Positions 8,618-17,070 of a stretch of DNA of 64,000 nucleotides are shown piece by piece. Origin of the DNA: Acidobacteriota bacterium. Its GTDB lineage: Bacteria > Acidobacteriota > Terriglobia > Acidiferrales > UBA7541. Made by a program: the position numbers and the translations under genes. The stretch is from assembly GCA_003225295.1 (NCBI GenBank), contig QHYZ01000063.1:1-64000 (forward strand), given 5' to 3'. Numbering within the stretch: position 1 is the stretch's first letter; every line of letters begins with the position of its first letter. The notes beneath the pieces were generated by a model. That model had not been told where the DNA came from and made no database searches. It saw nothing but the letters and a program-made list of their open reading frames with translations.

Positions 8618-9532
8618 TTAGTTTGTCTTTACCAGACTCTTCAGTGCGGTGGGCAAATCGGAGTGCAAGAACCTGTGGCCAAGTTTTTCAATGGCTCGAG
8701 GCAAGACGCGCTGGCTGGATAACAGTAGCGCGTCGGCCATTTCACCCAGCGCCAGCCGCAGCGCAAAAGTGGGGGCAGGAAAGAGCGCCGGCCGACGCAT
8801 CGCTTTCGCAAGCACCTTTGTGAATTCCACGTTTTGCAGCGGTTGCGGCGACACAATATTAATGGCGCCCCTCACCGGGGGGTTCTCGATCGCGAATCGC
8901 AAAATCCCGATGACGTCTTCGAGCGTCACCCACGACATCCACTGCCGCCCGGAACCCAGCTTCCCCCCCACGCCAATCTTGAATGGGAGCATCATCTTCG
9001 GCAGCGCACCGCCCTCGCGCGCCAAAATAATCCCGAACCGCGGGAGCACCACGCGAATCCCCAGGGCCTCGGCCTTCAGCGCTTCCGCTTCCCACTCCTG
9101 CGCTAGGCCCGCAAGAAAATCCCCACCCGGCTTGCTGTCCTCCGTCAGAGTTTCGTCGCCGCGATCGCCGTAATATCCAATCGCGGATGCGGACACCAGG
9201 ACGCTCGGGCGCGCATTCATCTTGGTCAGCGCTCCAACCAACGCGCGCGTTGTATCAATCCGACTTGAACCCAGCAGCGCTTTCCTTTGCGCTGTCCATC
9301 GCCCGTCCGCAATCGATGCACCTGCCAGGTTTACAACCGCATCGGCGCCCACGCCCGCGCCGCCCAATTCTCCCGTCGCCGGATTCCACGACACAACAAA
9401 CCCTTCTTTCGCCGCCTCGCCGCCAGCACTCTGCGGTCGAACCAACCGGCACACGGTATGCCCACCCCGCGCCAGCGCGCTCACCAGCGCGGTCCCCACC
9501 AGCCCCGACGAGCCCGTTACCAGAATCTTCAT
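8618..9532 (-). CDS. TIGR01777-family NAD(P)-dependent epimerase/oxidoreductase (YfcH-like)
   Basis: About 304 aa from the ATG at 9532, which has an AAGAGGA box just upstream and begins MKILVTGSSGLVG. That is the Rossmann dinucleotide motif GxxGxxG of extended short-chain dehydrogenases. YYGDRGDETLTE, SWVTLEDVIGILRFA and NIVSPQPLQN are typical of the SulA/YfcH branch, and the C-terminus carries the DUF1731-like tail (SSQRVLPRAIEKLGHRF). The physiological substrate of this family is unknown. It is convergent with the secreted-protein gene, with only 13 bases between the two stops. Confidence 0.88.
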   Translation of the reverse strand: MKILVTGSSGLVGTALVSALARGGHTVCRLVRPQSAGGEAAKEGFVVSWNPATGELGGAGVGADAVVNLAGASIADGRWTAQRKALLGSSRIDTTRALVGALTKMNARPSVLVSASAIGYYGDRGDETLTEDSKPGGDFLAGLAQEWEAEALKAEALGIRVVLPRFGIILAREGGALPKMMLPFKIGVGGKLGSGRQWMSWVTLEDVIGILRFAIENPPVRGAINIVSPQPLQNVEFTKVLAKAMRRPALFPAPTFALRLALGEMADALLLSSQRVLPRAIEKLGHRFLHSDLPTALKSLVKTN

Positions 9533-9764
9533 CTTTTTCCTCTTCGGTCTTCTTTGTCTGGAGCGGACAAAAAGAAAATCTTCCTGCACGCTACGCAACC
9601 CGCTCTCAACGGTCAAGCAATCGAAATCTTCAAATCTTAGCTCGATGATGAAGTTGTTGAATTCTCCGTCGTCCTAAACAGATCGAGCGCTGCAAGGTTC
9701 GGGATTGCACATGCTCAAACCCGTGCCACTGGCCCCCTCAAGCAGCGCGGGTTACAATTCCCCT

Positions 9765-10031
9765 GTGCCACCTGTATCACAAACGATTCGCGTCACGGTC
9801 CTCTTTTTCGGCCGCCTCAAGGAGCTCACTGGCCATCCCGAGCATTCCATCGAGTTCACAGACGCCCCGACCATCGAGCACCTTTTCGCTCTCTATGCCG
9901 CCCGCCATCCCGAGCTCGCAAAATACCGCTCCTCGGTTGTCGCTTCGCGCAACCAGGAATTTGCCGCCTGGGATACGCCTCTCCGCTCCGGTGACGAAGT
10001 CGCCTTTCTCCCTCCCGTGAGCGGCGGCTGA
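9765..10031 (+). CDS. moaD: molybdopterin synthase small subunit (sulfur carrier) MoaD
   Basis: About 88 aa from GTG 9765; an ATG at 9705 would add a 20-residue Pro/Ser-rich tail. The ubiquitin-like fold ends in FLPPVSGG, the C-terminal Gly-Gly that is adenylated and thiocarboxylated to carry sulfur. LFFGRLKELTG is the typical MoaD first strand. It is followed after nine bases by moaE, so the two form the molybdopterin synthase operon. No other molybdenum-cofactor genes are in the window. Confidence 0.9.
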   Translation: MPPVSQTIRVTVLFFGRLKELTGHPEHSIEFTDAPTIEHLFALYAARHPELAKYRSSVVASRNQEFAAWDTPLRSGDEVAFLPPVSGG

Positions 10032-10040
10032 GGCATCAAT

Positions 10041-10517
10041 ATGGCGAAACTCCCTCACGATGACATCTATCAATTGGTGCGTGAGCCCATCGACATGGCC
10101 GCGCTGGCCCGCCACGTCCGCGCTCCCGACGACGGCGCCATGGTCATCTTCGACGGTTTTGTCCGCAATCAGTCTCACAATCGTCCGACTCTCTACCTGG
10201 ACTACGAAGCTTACGAATCCATGGCCCTCGCCAAGATGCGCGAAATCGGCGCCCAACTCCACGAAAAATACCGCATCCATCGCGTCTCCGTGGTCCACCG
10301 ACTCGGGCGCCTGGAGATCGGTGAAACCAGCGTCTTTATTGCCGTCAGCGCGCCCCACCGCGCTGCCGCCTTTGACGCCTGCCGCTTCGCCATAGACACC
10401 CTCAAGCGTACCGTGCCCATTTGGAAGAAGGAGTACTTCGAAGACGGCGCGGTGTGGGCTGACGGTGAACTCCCTCCGGCACCCGCGGCGACGCCTCGCG
10501 CGAAACCTGCATCTTAA
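10041..10517 (+). CDS. moaE: molybdopterin synthase catalytic subunit MoaE
   Basis: 158 aa. MoaE hallmarks are visible: GAMVIFDGFVRNQS, YLDYEAYESMA, the RLGRLEIGE segment, and the catalytic Lys region PIWKKEYFEDG. The enzyme converts cyclic pyranopterin monophosphate to molybdopterin, using sulfur from MoaD thiocarboxylate. The C-terminus is extended by an Ala/Pro-rich tail of about 15 residues. It forms an operon with moaD. Confidence 0.93.
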   Translation: MAKLPHDDIYQLVREPIDMAALARHVRAPDDGAMVIFDGFVRNQSHNRPTLYLDYEAYESMALAKMREIGAQLHEKYRIHRVSVVHRLGRLEIGETSVFIAVSAPHRAAAFDACRFAIDTLKRTVPIWKKEYFEDGAVWADGELPPAPAATPRAKPAS

Positions 10518-10523
10518 CTTCAA

Positions 10524-11588
10524 ATGTCGATAACCCACTTACGCCCCCACCCCCCCCTCCTGCTGGCCGCCCTGGCGCTGTTTTTCGCCGGGATCGCGTT
10601 TACCCAGGACAAGCCCGACCGTCCTCCCTGGGCGCAGAAGCCGAAATCCAGCGCCAGCTCGACTTCCAGTTCGTCTCCCACCGGCGAGCCTGGAAAAATC
10701 GTCCAGCCTACGCCACCGGCCCCAACGGAGAATTCACAGGAGTCCGCTGCGCAGCGCGGACGCATCCGGGTCAACGTCAATCTCGTCAATGTCCTCGTCA
10801 GCGTCCTCGACGAAAAGAATCGGCCCGCCCCCGACCTTTCCCGGGAGGCCTTCCAACTATTTGAGGAGGGCGTTGAGCAGAAAATCGACAAGTTCGAGTC
10901 CGAGACTTCTCAGCCGCTGGACCTGGCGATCATGATCGACGCGAGCCTGAGCGCCCACAAGGAGATCAGCTTCGAGCAGGAAGCCGCCGCGCACTTTATC
11001 CGCCAGGTGTTGCGGCCGGGCGACCGCCTGGCCGTTTTCGCGTTCGATGAAAACGTGACGCAGGTCACAGCGTTTTCGGACATCGTCGCCGATCTGCAAG
11101 CAGCGGTTCGCAGGATTCCCGCCGGCGCCGGCACTTCGATTTACGACGCCGTGCTTCTCGGTTCGCGCTCCCTCGAAAGCCGTGGGGACGACCGCCGCCG
11201 CGTCATCATCCTTGTCACCGACGCCGGCGAAACCACCAGCAGCTCCGACTTCGACGTCGCTCGCAAGGAAGCCGTGCGCGCTAATGCGCTCCTTTACACC
11301 ATCGTCATCCGCCCGGTGAAAAATGAGAGTGGGCGCAACACCGCCGGCGAACACGCGCTGGAAACCATGACCGACACTACTGGCGGTGCCATGTTCTATC
11401 CCGACACGCCCCAAGAGCTGGGCGCCATCTTTGATCGCATCGACCGCGAGCTGCGTACCCAGTATCTCTTGGCCTACTATCCGACTCCACGCGGCCCCGC
11501 CAACACTTTCCGCTCCATCCAAGTCACCGTGACCCCCGCCGATTATCATGTCCGCCACCGCAAGTCCTACCTCACCGGCCCCCAGTAG
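10524..11588 (+). CDS. VWFA-related acidobacterial-type secreted protein
   Basis: 354 aa with an N-terminal hydrophobic export signal (residues about 8-28), then a Pro/Ser-rich linker. The von Willebrand A domain follows from about residue 90, with a MIDASLSAHKE metal-ion-dependent adhesion motif (DxSxS-like) and the later Thr/Asp positions in TDAGETTSSS. The C-terminal QYLLAYYPTPRG is typical of the VWFA-related family expanded in Acidobacteria (TIGR03436). These are presumed extracytoplasmic binding proteins without a known ligand. It begins six bases after moaE, but a functional link to MoaDE is not evident. Confidence 0.85.
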   Translation: MSITHLRPHPPLLLAALALFFAGIAFTQDKPDRPPWAQKPKSSASSTSSSSPTGEPGKIVQPTPPAPTENSQESAAQRGRIRVNVNLVNVLVSVLDEKNRPAPDLSREAFQLFEEGVEQKIDKFESETSQPLDLAIMIDASLSAHKEISFEQEAAAHFIRQVLRPGDRLAVFAFDENVTQVTAFSDIVADLQAAVRRIPAGAGTSIYDAVLLGSRSLESRGDDRRRVIILVTDAGETTSSSDFDVARKEAVRANALLYTIVIRPVKNESGRNTAGEHALETMTDTTGGAMFYPDTPQELGAIFDRIDRELRTQYLLAYYPTPRGPANTFRSIQVTVTPADYHVRHRKSYLTGPQ

Positions 11589-11957
11589 CTCTTCGTGGCA
11601 CGGCCACACCTGCTCTGCGTTTTTCTAGGGGCACGATCTCGCCAATGCGTTTGGCTTTTCTTTTTCTGGAACTACAGCTACAGTTTCTCACTCTCGGAAG
11701 CTTCGGATGCAGCAAAAGAGTGCCTCAGATTGGGCTATCCCATGCCTTGATGGTGTAGTCCGAGAAATCCCAAAGAAGATTTCTATGCCGTCTGCCCCGA
11801 GCATCTCCGAAAGCAGCATTGTGCAAAAGGGACCTGGTTTCGCTTTGCACCTGCAAGAGGCGGTCTGGCCTCCGACGTTTTCTCCCATGGATGGTAAAGT
11901 GAGGAGAGCCGTTGCGCGTCGCGCCGGCCGAGACTTCGGAGAGCTACCCTTCCCCCC
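11589..11957 (+). other. intergenic region
   Basis: 369 bases between the VWA gene and the inositol-monophosphatase-like gene. A frame is open from 11707 to 11961, but its composition is not protein-like and it lacks a ribosome-binding site, so I do not call it. I see no strong hairpin or RNA gene. The promoter for the downstream gene probably lies here. Confidence 0.45.
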
Positions 11958-12770
11958 ATGACCAAGAACTATCTCGACGTGGCCATCGAAATCGCCCAGG
12001 AAGCCGGGAAAATCCTGGTGGAAGAATTGTCACGTCCATTGAACATCGTTTACAAAGGCAATGAAGTCGATCTCGTTACCCAGGCGGACAAGCGCTCGGA
12101 ACGGTTCATCGTCGAAAGGCTGACCAAGTACTTTCCCGACCACGCCATTGCTGCCGAAGAGGGAACCGGGCATGAGAGCGCTTCGGCTTCGGACTTTCGC
12201 TGGCACGTTGATCCGCTCGACGGCACCACGAATTTTGCCCACGGGTATCCCTGCTTTTCCGTTTCGATCGCTCTCGCCCAGCGGGATACCCTTCTTGCCG
12301 CGGCGGTTTTCAATCCCTTTTACCATGAACTTTTCACCGCCGCGCGCGGCGAAGGCGCAACGTTCAACGGCAAAAAAATCCGCGTCTCCAAAGTCACCAC
12401 ACTTTCCACCAGCTTACTCTGCACCGGTTTTCCTGTGCGGAATCGCCAAGCCAGCCCGAATCTTCAATACTACGGCGACTTCACCCAGCACTCTCACGGC
12501 GTTCGCCGCGATGGCTCCGCCGCGCTCGATCTCGCGTCTGTTGCAGCGAGCCGTTTCGATGGCTTCTGGGAATTCGGCCTTCAGAAGTGGGACACCGCCG
12601 CGGGCGTCCTGCTGGTCGAAGAAGCCGGCGGCAAAGTGAGCGATTTCGCCGGAAATCCCTATCAGCTTGGCGGACCCGTCATTCTCGCCACCAACGGGCT
12701 AATCCACGAAGAGATGCGAGCCTTGGCGCTAGAAATTTCGATCCGGCCCCAGGAGCCTTTTCGATCATGA
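11958..12770 (+). CDS. inositol-1-monophosphatase family phosphatase
   Basis: 270 aa. The metal-binding signatures are complete: EEG (ref. residues near 70) in AIAAEEGTG, the DPLDGTTNFAHGYP motif, and the C-terminal WDTAAGVLLVEEAGG. These give a Li-sensitive, Mg-dependent sugar or inositol phosphate phosphatase (SuhB/IMPase fold). Substrate could be myo-inositol-1-phosphate, fructose-1,6-bisphosphate or 3'-phosphoadenosine-5'-phosphate; the sequence does not decide. It precedes the methionine-salvage operon by about 146 bases on the same strand. Confidence 0.9.
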   Translation: MTKNYLDVAIEIAQEAGKILVEELSRPLNIVYKGNEVDLVTQADKRSERFIVERLTKYFPDHAIAAEEGTGHESASASDFRWHVDPLDGTTNFAHGYPCFSVSIALAQRDTLLAAAVFNPFYHELFTAARGEGATFNGKKIRVSKVTTLSTSLLCTGFPVRNRQASPNLQYYGDFTQHSHGVRRDGSAALDLASVAASRFDGFWEFGLQKWDTAAGVLLVEEAGGKVSDFAGNPYQLGGPVILATNGLIHEEMRALALEISIRPQEPFRS

Positions 12771-12916
12771 AATCTCTCGCCCTACTCCCGCATCGGTCGA
12801 CATAGGATGTTCTAGCCGCGCCGCAAGTTCTGCCATTTTTCATCGTCACAGAACCGTCGTAGAATAGACAGGTGCGCAGGTGGCACCGCGCTCGCAGAAT
12901 TCATGACGGCTTGGTG

Positions 12917-13600
12917 ATGAAGAAATCCAAGAGAAACCGCAAGCGCGAGCAGAGCTCCAGAACGATTCCGCAATCCAGTCCCAACCGTCTGGCCTTTGCG
13001 GAAGCAGCCGCTTGCTTGGTGGAGATTGGAAAGGGTTTTCATGCGCGCGGATGGGTTTTGGGCACCAGTGGAAACTTCAGCGCGGTGATTTCCCACGAGC
13101 CGCTGCGGCTGGCGATTACTTCGACGGGCTTGGACAAGGGATGCCTTACGCCTGCGCAGTTTCTGGAAATGGACGAAGCGGCCAACGTCATACGCGGCGA
13201 TGGCCGACCGTCTGCGGAAGCTCTGCTCCATCTCGCCATCGCGTGCGGCGTAGACACCGGCGCGATCTTGCACACTCATTCGGTTTGGAGCACCGTCCTT
13301 TCGGGCTCGCATGCCTCACAGGGCGGCATCGCCTTGGAGGGGTACGAAATGCTCAAAGGACTGGAAGGCGTTCGAACCCACAAGCACCGCGAGTGGCTGC
13401 CCATTCTTGAGAATTCGCAGGACATGGTTGAACTGGGGAAACGCGTTTCGAATACCCTGCGGGAAAGCCCCGGTATTCATGGTTTTCTTCTGCGGGGGCA
13501 TGGGCTTTATACTTGGGGTACAGGCTTGCAGGAAGCCAAGCGCCATGTTGAAATCCTGGAGTTCCTGATGGAAGTACTAGTTCGCTCGGGCGCCGCATAG
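12917..13600 (+). CDS. mtnB: methylthioribulose-1-phosphate dehydratase MtnB
   Basis: About 227 aa from ATG 12917, with a basic N-terminal tail of about 20 residues. It has the class II aldolase fold: TSGNFSA (substrate loop), the zinc ligands in LHTHSVWST, a catalytic Glu in the [10 protein letters not shown] region, and a late His in [11 protein letters not shown]. It dehydrates 5-methylthioribulose-1-phosphate in the methionine salvage pathway. mtnD starts five bases after its stop and mtnC follows, which fixes the assignment against other class II aldolases. Confidence 0.92.
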   Translation: MKKSKRNRKREQSSRTIPQSSPNRLAFAEAAACLVEIGKGFHARGWVLGTSGNFSAVISHEPLRLAITSTGLDKGCLTPAQFLEMDEAANVIRGDGRPSAEALLHLAIACGVDTGAILHTHSVWSTVLSGSHASQGGIALEGYEMLKGLEGVRTHKHREWLPILENSQDMVELGKRVSNTLRESPGIHGFLLRGHGLYTWGTGLQEAKRHVEILEFLMEVLVRSGAA

Positions 13601-13605
13601 AGTAG

Positions 13606-14208
13606 GTGATTCCCGCGCTGCCTGAGCCTGGAGATAATGCCGTGGCTGTCCTGCGAATCCCCGATGAAAACCGTTCGCTCCGTGAACACGACCAGGTGCG
13701 AGATTATCTCGCCGGGATTGGCATTGACTACGAACGCTGGGAGTCTCCGGCCGACCTCCCTGCGGATGCTTCCGCGGATCAGGTCCTGAGCGCCTACAGC
13801 GACCAAGTCGAGAAGCTCAAGCACCAGGGTGGCTACGTCACAGCGGATGTAATCGACGTCGATGCCGATACCCCCGGGCTGGATGCCATGCTCGCGAAGT
13901 TCAACATCGAGCATACGCACGATGAGGACGAAGTCCGCTACATCGTCGCCGGGCGGGGCCTCTTCCATATCCACCCGCAGAAGGGTCCGGTTGTCGCGAT
14001 CGAGGTCGAGGCGGGTGACTTGATTCGTGTTCCGCGTGGCACGCTCCACTGGTTCGATCTCTGCGGAGACCGCCGCATACGCGCCATCCGGCTGTTCCAG
14101 GATAAGTCCGGTTGGACGCCGCACTATACAAGCAGCGGCGTGGACCGGAATTACGAACCCCTATGCTGGGGACCAAGATACATTCCTCCGCAAGCAGCGG
14201 CGAAGTAG
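13606..14208 (+). CDS. mtnD: acireductone dioxygenase MtnD
   Basis: 200 aa from GTG 13606, five bases after mtnB; a second GTG at 13642 is possible. The cupin metal site shows as [10 protein letters not shown] with a later His in [16 protein letters not shown] lies between, as in ARD enzymes. It oxidises acireductone to the keto-acid precursor of methionine (Fe form) or to off-pathway products (Ni form); metal preference cannot be told from sequence. Its 3' end overlaps, or abuts by six bases, the mtnC start. Confidence 0.93.
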   Translation: MIPALPEPGDNAVAVLRIPDENRSLREHDQVRDYLAGIGIDYERWESPADLPADASADQVLSAYSDQVEKLKHQGGYVTADVIDVDADTPGLDAMLAKFNIEHTHDEDEVRYIVAGRGLFHIHPQKGPVVAIEVEAGDLIRVPRGTLHWFDLCGDRRIRAIRLFQDKSGWTPHYTSSGVDRNYEPLCWGPRYIPPQAAAK

Positions 14209-14213
14209 CTGGT

Positions 14214-14954
14214 GTGTCGCTGATCAACGAATCCCAGATCCGCATCATTCTTCTCGACATCGAAGGCACGACAACCCCCGTCGATTTCGTTTATCAAACG
14301 CTTTTCCCCTATGCGACCCGCATGCTGGAATCTTTTCTTCGAGAGCGCTCTCAAGATCCCGAAATTCACTCTTTGGTTCAGCATCTGCGTGCGCAACACG
14401 ACCTGGATGAACGCGATGGCCTTAAACCGCCCGGTTGGCTGGACAATACGGAAGAAGCGCGGCTACGTTCGAGCGTCGCCTACGGCCAGTGGCTGATGGC
14501 ACGAGACAGCAAGTGCACGCCCTTAAAATCGCTTCAGGGGAAAATCTGGGAGCAAGGATTTGCGAGCCGGGAATTGCGCGGCGAAGTTTTTTCCGATGTG
14601 CCCGTTGCTTTTGAACGATGGCGGCGGCAGAAAAGGATTATCTGCATCTACTCGTCGGGAAGCGTCCTCGCGCAGCAACTCCTGTTTCGCACTACGACCT
14701 CAGGCGACCTGACGTCGTATGTCTCCACTTTCTTCGACACGCGCGTTGGAATCAAGACCGAACCCGCCAGCTATGAAAAAATCGCTGCTTCTCTCTCGCG
14801 TGCGCTCGGTGAATTTCTATTCATCTCCGACGCGGTGAAGGAAATCGAAGCGGCGCAGTCCGTGGGAATGCAAGCGATCCTGTGCGACCGCGCATCTTCG
14901 CCGGCAACTGCGGGCGGTGTCATTCACAGCTTCGGCGGCATTCTTGCCGATTAG
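14214..14954 (+). CDS. mtnC: enolase-phosphatase E1 MtnC
   Basis: About 246 aa from GTG 14214, six bases after mtnD; an ATG at 14163 overlapping mtnD is the alternative. It is a HAD-superfamily enzyme: motif I is LLDIEGTTTP, motif II is IYSSGS, the Lys lies in GIKTEPASYE, and motif III is FISDAVKEIEAA. E1 enolises and dephosphorylates 2,3-diketo-5-methylthiopentyl-1-phosphate to acireductone. With mtnB and mtnD it gives three consecutive steps of methionine salvage. mtnA, mtnK and mtnP are not in this window. Confidence 0.93.
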   Translation: MSLINESQIRIILLDIEGTTTPVDFVYQTLFPYATRMLESFLRERSQDPEIHSLVQHLRAQHDLDERDGLKPPGWLDNTEEARLRSSVAYGQWLMARDSKCTPLKSLQGKIWEQGFASRELRGEVFSDVPVAFERWRRQKRIICIYSSGSVLAQQLLFRTTTSGDLTSYVSTFFDTRVGIKTEPASYEKIAASLSRALGEFLFISDAVKEIEAAQSVGMQAILCDRASSPATAGGVIHSFGGILAD

Positions 14955-15007
14955 CATCTTGTGGAGCGCGCTCCCGCAGCGAAGCGGGCATGAAAACGCA
15001 CGCACGG

Positions 15008-16174
15008 CTACTTGCCCTGCCACTCCGCGTACAGCTTGGCAATCGCCGGCCCGATCGTGAATCCCCACGCGAAAACAGGGAAGTTCTTGAACTTCTCTGG
15101 CACCACGTAGCGGTGTTGCGCTTCTTCGGCAGGAACTCCCGCCTGGTACATTTTCTCGGCTTGCCCAGCGATGTCGTCAAACACTTCGCGGATCGAAGCG
15201 ATGCCTTCCTGGCCGCAAATCTGGCCGTGACCTGGGACAAAGAGCGTGTCCTTATCGAACCCGGCGAATTTCTTCAGCGTGTCTCGCCACCCTGAAACCG
15301 TGGCTTTCTCGTCGAAGCAGACGGGATACCAGCCGCTGAAGAGTAGGTCACCGGTGTAGACAACATTCTGGTCTGGGACACGCACGAGGATGTCCGTTCC
15401 GGAATGTCCGGGATAGGACTCCATCACCCCCGTCAGACCCCCGAGGTCAATCGACATTGGCAGCTTGGCCGGATCAATCGGATGATTCGGCAGCGACACC
15501 ACGCTTGTATTCGCAACCTGGAAGAGTCCCGTCACCGCGTTCAGATCACTCTGTGCGTGCTGCCGCTGCGCATCCGACTTGGCGTCCTTGACGCGCTTCT
15601 CGAAGGGCCCCAGCGCCGCCTGTTTGTCCGCCCCCTGCAACGGCACATAGTTATCGACCATGCGCTGCGCAGCGGTTGCGTGGGCCCAGAGTGGCACGCC
15701 ATTGGCACCGTAAAACGAATTCCCCATCGAATGGTCATAGTGATAGTGCGTGTCCAGAGCGCCCTTCACCGGCACCTGGCTTACCATGCGCAAGGCGTCC
15801 ATCTGAAAGGATGCGCCCGCCGGCGATATGAATCCTTCGATCAGAAGCGCGCCCTCCCTTCCAGCGAGAAACCCGCCATTGCAGATCGTCGTGGTGCCCT
15901 TCGACGGATCGGAGATCGTGGCATAGAGCCCGTTTCCAATCTTCCGCACCGACGCGAACCCCTTGTCCACAATCGGCGTTGGCGACACCCGCGAGTCGAT
16001 CGCCAGCTCTGCCGCCAGTGCCGGCAAGGGAATCAGCTTGGCCAGCGAATAAAATGCTCCGAAACATGAGGTCTTGGTGAGAAAGCTTCGCCGTGAAAAC
16101 GACAGCGAGTTGAGCAATTGGCGGTCACCTCTGACACCGGCCACTTCACCGCCATTGCTGCTCGAGTTGCTCAT
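15008..16174 (-). CDS. Tat-exported metallo-beta-lactamase-fold hydrolase
   Basis: About 388 aa from the ATG at 16174, or four residues longer from 16186; a GGGAGGAG run lies between the two. SRRSFLT followed by a hydrophobic stretch is a twin-arginine signal. The zinc motif HYHYDHS, the later GHSGTD, the bridging Asp in YTGDLLFSG and the last ligand in VPGHGQICG define the MBL fold. Export of a pre-folded metalloenzyme fits. Substrate is unknown; the gene stands alone and is convergent with mtnC. An inverted repeat lies in its upstream region. Confidence 0.85.
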   Translation of the reverse strand: MSNSSSNGGEVAGVRGDRQLLNSLSFSRRSFLTKTSCFGAFYSLAKLIPLPALAAELAIDSRVSPTPIVDKGFASVRKIGNGLYATISDPSKGTTTICNGGFLAGREGALLIEGFISPAGASFQMDALRMVSQVPVKGALDTHYHYDHSMGNSFYGANGVPLWAHATAAQRMVDNYVPLQGADKQAALGPFEKRVKDAKSDAQRQHAQSDLNAVTGLFQVANTSVVSLPNHPIDPAKLPMSIDLGGLTGVMESYPGHSGTDILVRVPDQNVVYTGDLLFSGWYPVCFDEKATVSGWRDTLKKFAGFDKDTLFVPGHGQICGQEGIASIREVFDDIAGQAEKMYQAGVPAEEAQHRYVVPEKFKNFPVFAWGFTIGPAIAKLYAEWQGK

Positions 16175-16210
16175 GGCTCCTCCCATGGAATTGCGTTTCT
16201 TGTGATGACG

Positions 16211-16239
16211 CTCTCTAGAAGGAGATTATTCTAGCAGAG
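16211..16239. repeat. imperfect inverted repeat, possible operator
   Basis: Arms CTCTCTAGAA and TTCTAGCAGAG with an 8-base spacer, identical apart from one bulged base. It lies 37-65 bases upstream of the minus-strand hydrolase start and overlaps a TAGAAT -10-like hexamer on that strand. Either an operator or a fortuitous palindrome. Confidence 0.4.
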
Positions 16240-16469
16240 CGGTAAAGCCCGAGGCGCAACTGGCACCTCGGCCAGATGGAGACGCCAGCACCTCCGCAAC
16301 CCATTCTGGCGTGAACGCTTCCGGGAACGAAGCTTGTCATTCACAACACGGACACGATGGGGGTGATGGATATACGCGATTCTTTCCGTACTATGGAGTG
16401 TGTCGACGACAACCGTTTCTTGAGTCACTCCGGGGGAATTCCGTCACTCCTTGAGGGAGGCACTCCAGC

Positions 16470-16988
16470 ATGATCAAAATTACAGGTATGGTGGCACTGG
16501 CAATCGGGCTGTTGCTCGCTCCCTCCTGGCAATCGCAGGAAATCTGGCGAGATGCGTGCATCCAGCGGTGTATCGCTCAGCCCCTGATTGGAGATCCGGA
16601 AGTGCAGAGGCAGGAGATCGTCAGCCTGGAAAGAGAAGCCGCGCGCGCCATCCAGTTGAACAATGGCACTTATTTTCAGCGTATCTACAGCGACGATTTT
16701 GCTGGCACACTTTCTCACGGCCAGCAGGTAAACAAGACGCAGTGGATCGATGTCATTCAATCTCCCGCGGTCAAATACGAATCGTTCAACGCCTCTGAGA
16801 TCAACGTCCGGGTCTTTCAAGAGACGGCGGTGGCAACTTGTCTCTGGTCATCGCGAAGTATCATCAAGGGCCAGCACGTAAGCGTCCAGATTCGGGCGGT
16901 GCACGTTTATGTGGATACCCCACGGGGCTGGCATGTGGTCTTTGGCCAAACAACCAACCTGCCTCCGGACGTACAGCAGCCTCTGTAG
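16470..16988 (+). CDS. secreted SnoaL/NTF2-like (DUF4440-type) protein
   Basis: 172 aa from ATG 16470, with a GAGGGAGG box about nine bases upstream. A signal peptide (residues about 1-23) is followed by an NTF2-like fold: VSLEREAARAIQLNN, then FQRIYSDDFAGTLSHG and a C-terminal beta pair ending RGWHVVFGQTT. Many such proteins are small ligand-binding or assembly domains without catalysis. No partner is evident. It precedes the nucleoside-salvage operon by about 80 bases. Confidence 0.75.
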   Translation: MIKITGMVALAIGLLLAPSWQSQEIWRDACIQRCIAQPLIGDPEVQRQEIVSLEREAARAIQLNNGTYFQRIYSDDFAGTLSHGQQVNKTQWIDVIQSPAVKYESFNASEINVRVFQETAVATCLWSSRSIIKGQHVSVQIRAVHVYVDTPRGWHVVFGQTTNLPPDVQQPL

Positions 16989-16990
16989 CG

Positions 16991-17021
16991 CGAGTTGTGG
17001 CTTGCGAGTTGTGGCTTGCGT
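16991..17021 (+). repeat. tandem 14-base direct repeat
   Basis: Two adjacent copies of GAGTTGTGGCTTGC follow directly after the stop of the SnoaL-like gene, in the leader of the nucleoside-salvage operon. Could be a slippage duplication; no function is implied. Confidence 0.6.
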
Positions 17022-17070
17022 TGACGCCCCCTAAAGCGGATGTTACGCTCGCCGCTCGCTTTCCAAACGC

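Noticed and set aside
11707-11961. 84-residue frame upstream of the IMPase-like gene
   Set aside because: No ribosome-binding site or protein-like composition; probably intergenic.
15693-15708. TGGCAC-like sigma-54 word
   Set aside because: Inside a coding region, with a mismatch in the -12 element and no gene start in range.
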